Source: Oscillospiraceae bacterium (GTDB taxonomy: Bacteria; Bacillota; Clostridia; Oscillospirales; Oscillospiraceae). Taken from it: a DNA stretch of 50,568 nucleotides. The stretch is taken from positions 1-50,568 of the forward strand of contig JAFSJE010000078.1 of NCBI GenBank assembly GCA_017439425.1. The letters run 5' to 3'. The notes beneath the pieces were generated by a model. It saw only the letters and a list, made by a program, of their open reading frames with translations. It searched no databases and was not told the DNA's origin. The position numbers were made by a program, and so were the translations under genes. How positions within the stretch are numbered: position 1 is the stretch's first letter; each line of letters opens with the position of its first letter. Shown here piece after piece: positions 27,055 through 33,795 of the stretch.

Positions 27055-27213
27055 TCCGGCGTTGATGGTATATGGCTGCCGATCAACGGCGGCCATATAC
27101 CTTCTGAATCGGTGTAATCGGTGTAAATACCGGATTAACCCTTTGATTCTCTATACGCGCGCGGCCTCTGGCTGCGTCCAAAGGCCGCGCGCAAAAGTGT
27201 AATAGGTGTAATT
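27055..27213 (+). other. Candidate replication/nicking origin upstream of rep
   Basis: This 159-bp gap has a 15-bp-stem hairpin (GGTATATGGCTGCCG / CGGCGGCCATATACC, 27067-27101), two tandem GGTGTAA repeats (27111-27126), an 11-bp GC-only-type hairpin (GCGCGCGGCCT / AGGCCGCGCGC, 27157-27192), and two more GTGTAA repeats (27197-27211) that overlap the rep ribosome site. Hairpins plus iterons beside an HUH Rep gene are what a rolling-circle origin looks like. The nick site itself cannot be identified. Confidence 0.55.
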
Positions 27214-28377
27214 ATGAATAATCGAAAGAAACAATGCGAAATCATACTCTATATCGAGGACGGTTTCACTCAAGAATCAATCATTGCCGAGATAAAAAAG
27301 CGCAGTGTCGATAAATATTGCATCGCTTGTCACGATAAGGATACAAAAAGTGATGGCACTCCGGATAAGCCGCATTATCATGTATATCTACATTTTGCAA
27401 ATGGTGCATCTTGGCCGCTTGATGCAGTTGCCAAATGGTTTGGATGCGGCGAACACCTTGTGTCTCCCATAAATGCAGATAAATACGGCAACGGGAAAAA
27501 AGCAATGTATAACGTAATTCGTTACTACACTCATTGCGATTTTCCTAACAAGGCTCAATACGACGCTAGCACTTTTGTATCTAATTTTGATGTTAATAAA
27601 TTTCTTGCAGAAAATGCTATTAGTTTCTCATCTAAAGTTGTCCTTACAGACAAGCTTGACGTTATATTAGGCATGTGTGCTAATGGCAAAATAACTAAAG
27701 TTAACCTATATGAATATATGACCCCTGAGTTTTTCTCCAAGTATAAAACAAGAATAGACGCTGTTATGGGCGATTATCACAATTCGATATATTTCGGTGA
27801 GAATGGATATAACAGAGAGCTTACTGCAATATATGCTTTCGGAAAGCCTGGCAGTGGGAAAACTACCCTAAGCAAACTATATTGCGAACAACTTGAAAAG
27901 CTCTATTATGTTTCTTCGCCGGGTCGCAACTACGGAGACGAGTATAGGGGCGAACCCATGATAATAATGGATGATATAAGAGCAGAAGATATTCCGTTTG
28001 TAGAACTCATAAAGCTTGTTGAGCCTCACACAAATTCAGCACTTAAGGCCCGAAACAAGAACAAAATCAATATGTCTGATACGGTTTTCTTAACGTCAAT
28101 ATTCAGCCCAAAAGAATTTATAAAATCATACCATCTTGTCAATGAAGACCCTAACCAGTTCTATCGTCGCCTTTCGGCGGTATGGGAAGTAACGAGAGAG
28201 TATATATTCATCTACACTATATCCGACGACGGAGTATTAACTTTGAAGGAGACTGTTCCTAATCCAGTACCTAATTATTTAAAGACTCTGCCTCCAAAAG
28301 AAGATACTATAGCTACTTCTGTCGGGGTGCTAAATGCAGTTGCTGCCAAATATTCGCACAAGGAGGACACACAATGA
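27214..28377 (+). CDS. Rolling-circle Rep: HUH endonuclease fused to CRESS-type SF3 helicase
   Basis: The 387-residue protein starts with a Rep_2-type HUH nuclease: motif I CIACHDKD (36-43), metal motif KPHYHVYLHF (H54, H56), and RYYTHCDFPNKAQY (103-116), which includes candidate catalytic tyrosines. After a linker, an ATPase follows: Walker A GKPGSGKTT (210-218), Walker B MIIMDD (249-254) preceded by YGDEYRGEP, and a motif C-like segment VFLTS (291-295). This domain pair is the plan of CRESS-DNA virus Reps and of the bacterial plasmid Reps thought to be related to them, rather than of pMV158 RepB, which lacks this helicase. It should nick and unwind the excised circle, and perhaps act as relaxase. 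Its stop overlaps the next gene as ATGA. Confidence 0.87.
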   Translation: MNNRKKQCEIILYIEDGFTQESIIAEIKKRSVDKYCIACHDKDTKSDGTPDKPHYHVYLHFANGASWPLDAVAKWFGCGEHLVSPINADKYGNGKKAMYNVIRYYTHCDFPNKAQYDASTFVSNFDVNKFLAENAISFSSKVVLTDKLDVILGMCANGKITKVNLYEYMTPEFFSKYKTRIDAVMGDYHNSIYFGENGYNRELTAIYAFGKPGSGKTTLSKLYCEQLEKLYYVSSPGRNYGDEYRGEPMIIMDDIRAEDIPFVELIKLVEPHTNSALKARNKNKINMSDTVFLTSIFSPKEFIKSYHLVNEDPNQFYRRLSAVWEVTREYIFIYTISDDGVLTLKETVPNPVPNYLKTLPPKEDTIATSVGVLNAVAAKYSHKEDTQ

Positions 28378-28625
28378 TAATAACAGCTAAGACTAACAGT
28401 CTCGTCTACATCGAGAGCGGCTATTTCGACGAGGGGGATGACCTCTCCCTCGCCATCGACCACATTGAGGAATTATACCCTAGAGCGCGTAAAAGAGTTA
28501 TAATCGCGCCGAACAAGTGGTACACAGCCAGCCTCGCTGAGTATCTTATCAGCCATTACAACGCCGAGATTACATATACCTGTCCTCACGGTACTATCAT
28601 CGAGTGGGGCGGTTCGAATGGATAA
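28374..28625 (+). CDS. Conserved-position 83-residue protein of unknown function
   Basis: The small acidic protein (MIITAKTNSLVYIESGYFDE to GTIIEWGGSNG) has mixed alpha/beta character, one Cys, and no signal or membrane segment. It is locked between rep (4-bp ATGA overlap) and the FtsK-like gene (8-bp overlap), with AAGGAGG 7 bases ahead of its start, so it is certainly translated with them. I do not recognise a family. The alternation of hydrophobic strands with an ELYPRARKRVIIAPNKWY segment suggests a small nucleotide- or DNA-handling partner, but that is a guess. Confidence 0.75.
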   Translation: MIITAKTNSLVYIESGYFDEGDDLSLAIDHIEELYPRARKRVIIAPNKWYTASLAEYLISHYNAEITYTCPHGTIIEWGGSNG

Positions 28626-29910
28626 AGACTCTCTGCGTACCCAAACGCTTGCTCTGTATCATCTACGAGTCTTCTGGCAAGGTATAAAAAGCATCCTTGC
28701 CAAACCCGTAAGGGTGCTAATTGTTCCGTTTGCTTTACTGGCAGCAATATTATTTCGCCTTTTATGGATTGCTGCATCTCCTGAAATTATTCGCCCCATA
28801 GTCTCAGATATTACAATCCCAATAATAATAATTTCAGCAGCATTCTCTGTCTATGTTCTGGGTGCTCAAAAAAGGAGCTTAGATATTTACAAAGATATGC
28901 TCCGCGCCGGGATAGTCAACTCAGCCGGAGAAGCGCCGCTGCTGATTGCACGTTCTAAAGCTAACGACGTTGAAACGCTGACCTTTTTGGTCACCGGCAT
29001 ACCGCTTGACGTATGGCGCGATAATCAAGCAGCCATTGAAACAGCCCTCAACCTTACCATCGGTACGATACGCGAAAGCAGCGACAAGCGCACAATCACT
29101 ATCGAAGCTGTCAGCCCATCTGTCGCCTTTGCCGATACAATACCTTTCACAACGGAAATGTTGCCTGACAGAGACACGGTGTTTGCACTTGGCGAGACTA
29201 TCACTCGCCAGCCCGTGACAATCGACTTCAACTCTATCCCTCATGCCCTTATCGGTGGTGCAACCGGAAGCGGAAAAAGTACGCAGCTCCGACTGCTCAT
29301 TCACCAAGCCGTCCTGCACGGCGCAGACGTATATCTCGTTGACCTCAAAGGGCTTGATTTTATAGATATACAGCAAATTCAGCTTGTTACAGAAATTGAA
29401 AATGCACTTTCAACTATTCAAACTGTCGAAAATGAAATGTATGCTCGCCTCAATGACTTCCGCGCGCACGGTGCAAAGGACTACCGCGACTATTGTCTCA
29501 AAGCCGACCCGAGAAAATATAAACGCATTTTTCTTATTATAGATGAAATTAGTATGCTCCTCGACCACGGGACAAGCAAGGAAGCAAAAGCCCGGTCAAC
29601 AGAGGCGGCTGACAGCCTCGCGGCTATCGCGCGTCAAGGTCGCGCTGTTGCGGTCTACCTTATTTTGTCAACGCAGCGTCCCGACGCTGCAAGCCTCCCC
29701 GGAAGCATAAAAAGCAACATAAACTGCCGTATCTGCGGCTCAGCAGACGCCACGCTCAGCACTATCGTCCTCGGTGACGGGCGTGCAAACGACCTTCCGA
29801 AAGACCAACCGGGAATTTTTTTATACTCGGATGGCAAAGAGGACTCTATATATAAAGGATACATATTATCAAACACTATCGAAAGGAGTGAAAATCTTGA
29901 CAAACGATAA
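28618..29910 (+). CDS. FtsK/SpoIIIE-type DNA translocase (TcpA/TraB-like coupling pump)
   Basis: The 430-residue protein has two N-terminal membrane helices (about residues 33-52 and 61-81), a small domain (about 85-200) and an FtsK-type motor. The motor shows Walker A GGATGSGKST (213-222), VYLVDLKGLDF, Walker B IFLIIDEI (304-311) and LSTQRPDAASLPGSIK. Similar proteins are the coupling protein in Tn916 (Orf21) and pCW3 (TcpA), and the sole transfer pump (TraB) in Streptomyces elements. It lacks the gamma DNA-orienting domain of FtsK. With no other transfer gene in the element, it is either a TraB-like pump or a coupling protein for a helper system. Confidence 0.9.
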   Translation: MDKDSLRTQTLALYHLRVFWQGIKSILAKPVRVLIVPFALLAAILFRLLWIAASPEIIRPIVSDITIPIIIISAAFSVYVLGAQKRSLDIYKDMLRAGIVNSAGEAPLLIARSKANDVETLTFLVTGIPLDVWRDNQAAIETALNLTIGTIRESSDKRTITIEAVSPSVAFADTIPFTTEMLPDRDTVFALGETITRQPVTIDFNSIPHALIGGATGSGKSTQLRLLIHQAVLHGADVYLVDLKGLDFIDIQQIQLVTEIENALSTIQTVENEMYARLNDFRAHGAKDYRDYCLKADPRKYKRIFLIIDEISMLLDHGTSKEAKARSTEAADSLAAIARQGRAVAVYLILSTQRPDAASLPGSIKSNINCRICGSADATLSTIVLGDGRANDLPKDQPGIFLYSDGKEDSIYKGYILSNTIERSENLDKR

Positions 29911-30103
29911 ATACTATGTCCCTATAGAAAATAAGTGTAATCTTTCAATTCCAGAGGCAACGGCTTATTTCAATATTGGGAAGAACAAAATAAGTAAACT
30001 CCTCAAAGCCCCTAACTGCCCATTTCTTCTCAAGGTCGGGGCAAAGCAGCTCGTCAAACGCAAAGAATTTGAGGAATTTATCAGCAATCACACCGAAATT
30101 TGA
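29897..30103 (+). CDS. xis: Excisionase (Tn916 Xis-like)
   Basis: The 68-residue protein has the winged-helix plan of Tn916 Xis: CNLSIPEATAYFNIGKNKIS, then KAPNCPFLLKVGAKQLVKRK and EFEEFI. It would bend att DNA and steer the integrase toward excision. A TTG start at 29897 is chosen because GAAAGGAG lies about 8 bases ahead and the homologous region starts there; the open frame extends further upstream inside the FtsK-like gene without a site. It overlaps that gene by 14 bp. Confidence 0.85.
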   Translation: MTNDKYYVPIENKCNLSIPEATAYFNIGKNKISKLLKAPNCPFLLKVGAKQLVKRKEFEEFISNHTEI

Positions 30104-30132
30104 TTATTTTACATAGAAAAATAAAATGAAAC

Positions 30133-30161
30133 TTGTGAGAATGGCGTAAATATGATATAAT
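30133..30161 (+). promoter_or_regulatory. Promoter of int with an embedded arm-type site
   Basis: TTGTGA at 30133-30138 and TATAAT at 30156-30161 with 17-bp spacing. The spacer contains AATGGCGTAAA (30140-30150), the same word found in pairs at both ends of the element, so Int could repress its own gene by binding here. Confidence 0.75.
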
Positions 30162-30202
30162 TATTTAGTTGTATTGGGCTCATTCTTAGGAAGGAGCTTA
30201 AT

Positions 30203-31429
30203 ATGGGTAAAAATATAAAGGGAAGAAAGCTTGGAAAGGGGCTTTCTCAACGCAAGGACGGAAGATTTTCCGCAAGGTTTGTCACAAAAACCGGTAAAAG
30301 GGTGGAGAAGTATTTTTCTACCCTTCAAGAAGCGCGTGACTGGCTCGAGGATGCAAAATATGAGGATAAGCACTCCGTGATGATTCCTTTTCAGACTGTT
30401 GCAGACAACATTCTTTCTCAGGATTCTGCGGTGCTTGCTTTCAGAGAAATGACGGTTGACCAGTGGTACGATTACTGGAAAAACAATCTCTTAACTCACC
30501 TTGCTCCTAATTCCATCCGCAACAAAAACGAACGCTACACAATGAACATCAAGCCCGTTATCGGAAATATGCGTATTATAGACGTTAAGCCGATGGATTG
30601 TATCAGGGTTCTGAACGGTATGTACGACACTTATAAAGGCTCTACAATAAAACAGACATATATAACGATGGGCGCGATGTTCAAGGCAGCAAGGATGAAC
30701 GGTGTTATCCAGAAGCACCCTATGGACGGTGTTCGGTACAAGAGCGATGTAAAGGCAAAAAGCGAGATACATTTTCTGACCGTGGACGAACAGCGCAAGT
30801 TTTTAGAGACTGCCAAGCGTTCACACAATTTCCGTCAGTATGCTCTAATCCTTGAGACAGGCTTGAGAACCGGAGAGCTAATCGGCTTGACTTGGGATGA
30901 TATTGACTTTGAAAACCGCACTTTGACCGTCAGAAAGACCCTTGAGTATCGCTATAAGCAGACGGAATGGAGAGCCGGGCCTCCAAAGACTATTTCAAGC
31001 TACCGTACTATTCCGCTGACAGACAAGGCAATGGAGCTTCTAAAAGAGCTCTATTCCGAGAGAGACAGCAGAAAGCTTTCTGAGGATTTATCAAAGACGC
31101 TCTATTATATGGACAGACTGACGGGAACGAAAAAGCCTCTCGTTATGAAAGACCTTGTGTTTATCAACTTCCGTACCGGAATGCCAAGCAAAAACAGCAG
31201 CTATGACACACACCTCTACAAGCTGTGCGATGAAGCCGGAATTGAACGCTTTTGTATGCACGCGCTCAGACACACCTACGCCACAAGAGCCATTGAGCGT
31301 GGCGTAAATCCAAAGGCGCTGCAAATGCTTTTAGGGCATTCTTCCCTCCAGACAACTATGGATACATACGTCCATGTGACCGACGACTCAAAGCGGTCTG
31401 CTGTGGAGCAATTTCAAAAAATGGCGTAG
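30203..31429 (+). CDS. int: Tyrosine-recombinase integrase (Tn916 Int family)
   Basis: The 408-residue protein has a small N-terminal arm-binding domain (about residues 8-55, GRFSARFVTKTGKRVEKYFS), a core-binding domain (about 84-180) and a catalytic domain. The catalytic set is complete: R222 (TGLRTGELIGL), K262-region, H353 and R356 (HALRHTYATRA), H379 (LLGHSS) and Y389 (TMDTYVHV). GGAAGGAGC precedes the ATG. Its stop codon overlaps the first right-hand arm site, and attR is 65 bp further on, so the protein should be active and integrates at the ychF start. Confidence 0.96.
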   Translation: MGKNIKGRKLGKGLSQRKDGRFSARFVTKTGKRVEKYFSTLQEARDWLEDAKYEDKHSVMIPFQTVADNILSQDSAVLAFREMTVDQWYDYWKNNLLTHLAPNSIRNKNERYTMNIKPVIGNMRIIDVKPMDCIRVLNGMYDTYKGSTIKQTYITMGAMFKAARMNGVIQKHPMDGVRYKSDVKAKSEIHFLTVDEQRKFLETAKRSHNFRQYALILETGLRTGELIGLTWDDIDFENRTLTVRKTLEYRYKQTEWRAGPPKTISSYRTIPLTDKAMELLKELYSERDSRKLSEDLSKTLYYMDRLTGTKKPLVMKDLVFINFRTGMPSKNSSYDTHLYKLCDEAGIERFCMHALRHTYATRAIERGVNPKALQMLLGHSSLQTTMDTYVHVTDDSKRSAVEQFQKMA

Positions 31430-31440
31430 AAATGGCGTAA
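31420..31440 (+). promoter_or_regulatory. Right arm-type integrase site pair
   Basis: AATGGCGTAG and AATGGCGTAA, 11 bp apart, mirror the left-end pair at 18804-18824. The first overlaps the int stop codon. Confidence 0.65.
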
Positions 31441-31493
31441 AAGCCATCTTCAAAACGCTTGAAACCCTTGAAAATAAAGGAGATATGAGAACA

Positions 31494-31510
31494 TATGAAA
31501 CTCGGTATCG
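31494..31510 (+). repeat. attR core, at the rebuilt ychF start
   Basis: TATGAAACTCGGTATCG, identical to 18659-18675. It contains the start codon of the intact ychF copy. Confidence 0.9.
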
Positions 31511-32589
31511 TAGGACTGCCGAACGTCGGCAAGTCCACGCTTTTTAACGCTATCACAAACGCCGGCGCGGAGAGCGCCAACTACCCATTCTGCACCATTG
31601 AGCCGAATGTCGGCGTTGTCGCCGTGCCGGACAGCCGTCTTGACTGGCTCGCCGACTTCTACAAGCCGAAGAAAAAGACCCCGGCGGTCATCGAATTTGT
31701 GGACATCGCGGGACTTGTAAAGGGTGCGTCAAAGGGCGAGGGACTTGGCAACAAGTTCCTTGAGAACATCCGCCGCACGGACGCGATAGTTCACGTTGTG
31801 CGCTGCTTTGACGATGAGAACGTCATCCACGTTGAGGGCAGCACCGACCCCATCCGCGACATCGACATCATCGACCTTGAGCTTATCATGGCTGACATGG
31901 AGATGGTGGAGCGCCGCATCGACAAGGCGTCGAAGGCCGCAAAATCCGGCGACAAGAAGATGCGCCACGAGGTCGAGGTCTTCGAGGCTCTGAAGGCTCA
32001 CCTTGACGAGGGCAAGCCCGCCCGCAGCTTCGAGGCGAGCGAGGACGATCTCGAGCTTGTCGCAACGAGCGATCTTCTGACCCTCAAGCCCGTTATCTAC
32101 GCCGCCAACACCGACGAAGCCGGCATTTCCGACCTCGAGGGCAACAAATACTATCAGGCGGTGCTTGCGAGAGCGAACGAAGAGGGCGCGCAGGTGCTTC
32201 CCATCTGCGCCAAGACGGAGCAGGAGCTGACCGAGCTTTCCGACGAGGAAAAGGAGATGTTCCTCGAGGAGCTCGGGCTGAAGGAATCGGGTCTTGACAG
32301 GCTTGTAAAATGCTCCTACACGCTTCTCGGTCTTATTTCCTTCCTCACTGCCGGCGCCGACGAGTGCCGCGCGTGGACTATCCGCCGCGGAACGAAGGCT
32401 CCTCAGGCGGCAGGCAAGATACACTCCGACTTTGAGCGCGGCTTTATCCGCGCTGAGATCGTCGCCTTTGAGGATCTCAAGGCGTGCGGCACGATGGTCG
32501 CCGCGAAGGAAAAGGGACTTGTCCGCTCTGAGGGCAAGGAATACGTTATGCAGGACGGCGACGTGACCCTCTTCCGCTTCAACGTATGA
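31495..32589 (+). CDS. ychF: Redox-responsive P-loop ATPase YchF (Obg family)
   Basis: The 364-residue protein has G1 GLPNVGKST (7-15), a G3-like DIAGLVKGASKGEGLGNKFL, the YchF-specific NTDE where GTPases have NKxD (hence ATP preference), a helical insert, and a C-terminal TGS domain (RRGTKAPQAAGKIHSDFERG to DGDVTLFRFNV). It is intact, but everything upstream of its ATG belongs to the integrated element: AAAGGAG sits 13-18 bases ahead, and the nearest clear promoter is that of int. Its expression may therefore depend on the element. It ends overlapping the next gene as ATGA. Confidence 0.97.
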   Translation: MKLGIVGLPNVGKSTLFNAITNAGAESANYPFCTIEPNVGVVAVPDSRLDWLADFYKPKKKTPAVIEFVDIAGLVKGASKGEGLGNKFLENIRRTDAIVHVVRCFDDENVIHVEGSTDPIRDIDIIDLELIMADMEMVERRIDKASKAAKSGDKKMRHEVEVFEALKAHLDEGKPARSFEASEDDLELVATSDLLTLKPVIYAANTDEAGISDLEGNKYYQAVLARANEEGAQVLPICAKTEQELTELSDEEKEMFLEELGLKESGLDRLVKCSYTLLGLISFLTAGADECRAWTIRRGTKAPQAAGKIHSDFERGFIRAEIVAFEDLKACGTMVAAKEKGLVRSEGKEYVMQDGDVTLFRFNV

Positions 32590-33293
32590 GAAAGCGCATA
32601 GAGCTTATCGACACATGGCGCGGTCTTGCCGTGTTTTTAATGGTCATCCACCACTTTTTCTACGATCTCTGCGCCTTCGCGGGCGCACCGTGGTGGCTCT
32701 TCACAAATCCGGTTTTTGACCTTCTGCACTACGTTTTCGCCGGCTCGTTTATATTTCTCTCGGGCGTTTCGAGCCGTTTTTCGCGCTCTAATCTCAAGCG
32801 CGGCGCGATCTGCTTCGGCATCGCGATGGTAATGACCGTTGTGACGACGTTTATGGGTATGCCGATACGCTTCGGCGTTCTGCACCTGCTCGGCACCTGC
32901 ATGCTGATCTACGGCGTCGCGGGAAAGGCGCTCGACAATCTCATTCCGCACATTTTTCAGCCCGTTATCTACGCAATTCTCGGGATAATCAGCGCGCTCG
33001 CGCTCAGAATAGACATCGGCGAGGCGGCGCATTTTCTCTTTCCGTTCGGCTGGACCTACCCCGGCTTCTCGTCCTCGGACTGGTTTCCGCTCTTTCCGTG
33101 GATGTTCGTGTTCCTCGTGGGAACGGCGGCGGGGTGGTACATCGCTGAGGGCAAAGCGCCCGGGTGGTTTTACGATTGGAAGGGCGTTCCGGCGCTCTCG
33201 TGGCTCGGTAAGCGGGCGCTCATCGTCTACGTTATCCATCAGCCGGTGCTGTACGGCATCACGATGGGGATTGTGTATATACTCTCTTTATAA
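32586..33293 (+). CDS. Membrane protein of the heparan-alpha-glucosaminide N-acetyltransferase / DUF1624 family
   Basis: The 235-residue protein starts MRKRIELIDTWRGLAVFLMV, followed by IHHFFYDLCAF, the signature of DUF1624/HGSNAT-catalytic and related acyltransferase-type membrane proteins, and has about six or seven hydrophobic helices (for example FAGSFIFLSGVSSRF, MLIYGVAGKALDNL, WMFVFLVGTAAGWYI). The family is thought to pass acyl groups across the membrane to sugars; the substrate here is unknown. The ATGA overlap with ychF shows they are translated together, so its expression too depends on the rebuilt upstream region. Confidence 0.82.
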   Translation: MRKRIELIDTWRGLAVFLMVIHHFFYDLCAFAGAPWWLFTNPVFDLLHYVFAGSFIFLSGVSSRFSRSNLKRGAICFGIAMVMTVVTTFMGMPIRFGVLHLLGTCMLIYGVAGKALDNLIPHIFQPVIYAILGIISALALRIDIGEAAHFLFPFGWTYPGFSSSDWFPLFPWMFVFLVGTAAGWYIAEGKAPGWFYDWKGVPALSWLGKRALIVYVIHQPVLYGITMGIVYILSL

Positions 33294-33329
33294 GATTTTT
33301 CTATGGGCAGCTGCCCACAGTTCTGTTCA

Positions 33330-33677
33330 TTCTCTCTCTTTTTTGGGAAAAAGAGAGAGAACAGAACCAAGAGAGAGACAAAAACCCCAAAGGGGGATTT
33401 CGATTTCCCCCTTTGGAAACCCCTTGAAACGACACAAAAGGGGCTTGCCCCTTTTGGAATACCCCTCTTGGTGCTTCCTGCGCAAAGCGTGGTGAGGTAT
33501 GTAGAAGCAGGCAGATAGATTCAGTACGCAGTAAGCGGCTAAGCGTATTAGAAGCTTCGCGTATTAGATAAAGGACACCGCGCAAAACGGCGCACCTCAG
33601 TGTGATGGTCACCGCCAAAAGCCTCTTATCTCTCTTTTGGTTCTGTTTTCTCTCTTTCTCGCAAGAAAGAGAGAAAA
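33330..33677 (+). repeat. Dispersed hairpin-ended repeat, copy B (348 bp)
   Basis: Same orientation as copy A. Left hairpin TTCTCTCTCTTTTT / AAAAAGAGAGAGAA (33330-33361), right hairpin TTTTCTCTCTTTCT / AGAAAGAGAGAAAA (33646-33677). Left and right ends are inverted copies for about 50 bp, including CAGAACCAAGAGAGAGA on the left. Both sides are flanked by GTTCATT/AATGAAC. It fills the gap between the DUF1624 gene and thrS, together with an ATGGCGCA/TGCGCCAT hairpin at 33688-33707. Confidence 0.9.
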
Positions 33678-33726
33678 TGAACAGAGAAATGGCGCATTTG
33701 TGCGCCATACAAAACCAACGCATCAA

Positions 33727-33755
33727 TTGACAATTATACAATTCTATGCTATTCT
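33727..33755 (+). promoter_or_regulatory. Promoter of thrS
   Basis: Consensus TTGACA at 33727-33732 and TATTCT at 33750-33755, 17-bp spacing. The leader is only about 35 bases, so there is no room for a T-box riboswitch. Confidence 0.82.
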
Positions 33756-33795
33756 GTACTTTACGAAATTAAACGCCCTATGGAGGTTTCACAAT

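Larger units (their letters stand above)
18676..31510 (+). mobile_element. Integrative element in ychF: Int/Xis, HUH-helicase Rep, FtsK-like pump, SLH surface-protein cargo
   Basis: The 12.8-kb element is bounded by the 17-bp repeats and carries, left to right: a regulator, a giant SLH surface protein, a small Spo0E-like protein, a regulator with three operators, a SprT-like protease, a repressor, then a + strand module (YdcP-like, Rep, 83-residue protein, FtsK-like, Xis, Int). The last gene ends 65 bp from attR. Paired AATGGCGTA arm-type sites occur at both ends. No type IV secretion genes and no separate relaxase are present. It resembles the transfer/recombination core of Tn916 reduced to a minimum, or an actinomycete AICE, with a different Rep. 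Confidence 0.88.

Noticed and set aside
29774-29896. Longer excisionase starting at the ATG at 29774
   Set aside because: The extra 41 codons lie inside the FtsK-like gene without a ribosome site, while the TTG at 29897 has GAAAGGAG and matches the Xis N terminus.
33756-33795. T-box riboswitch for thrS
   Set aside because: Leader between the consensus promoter and the ATG is about 35 bases, too short, and no T-box sequence is seen.
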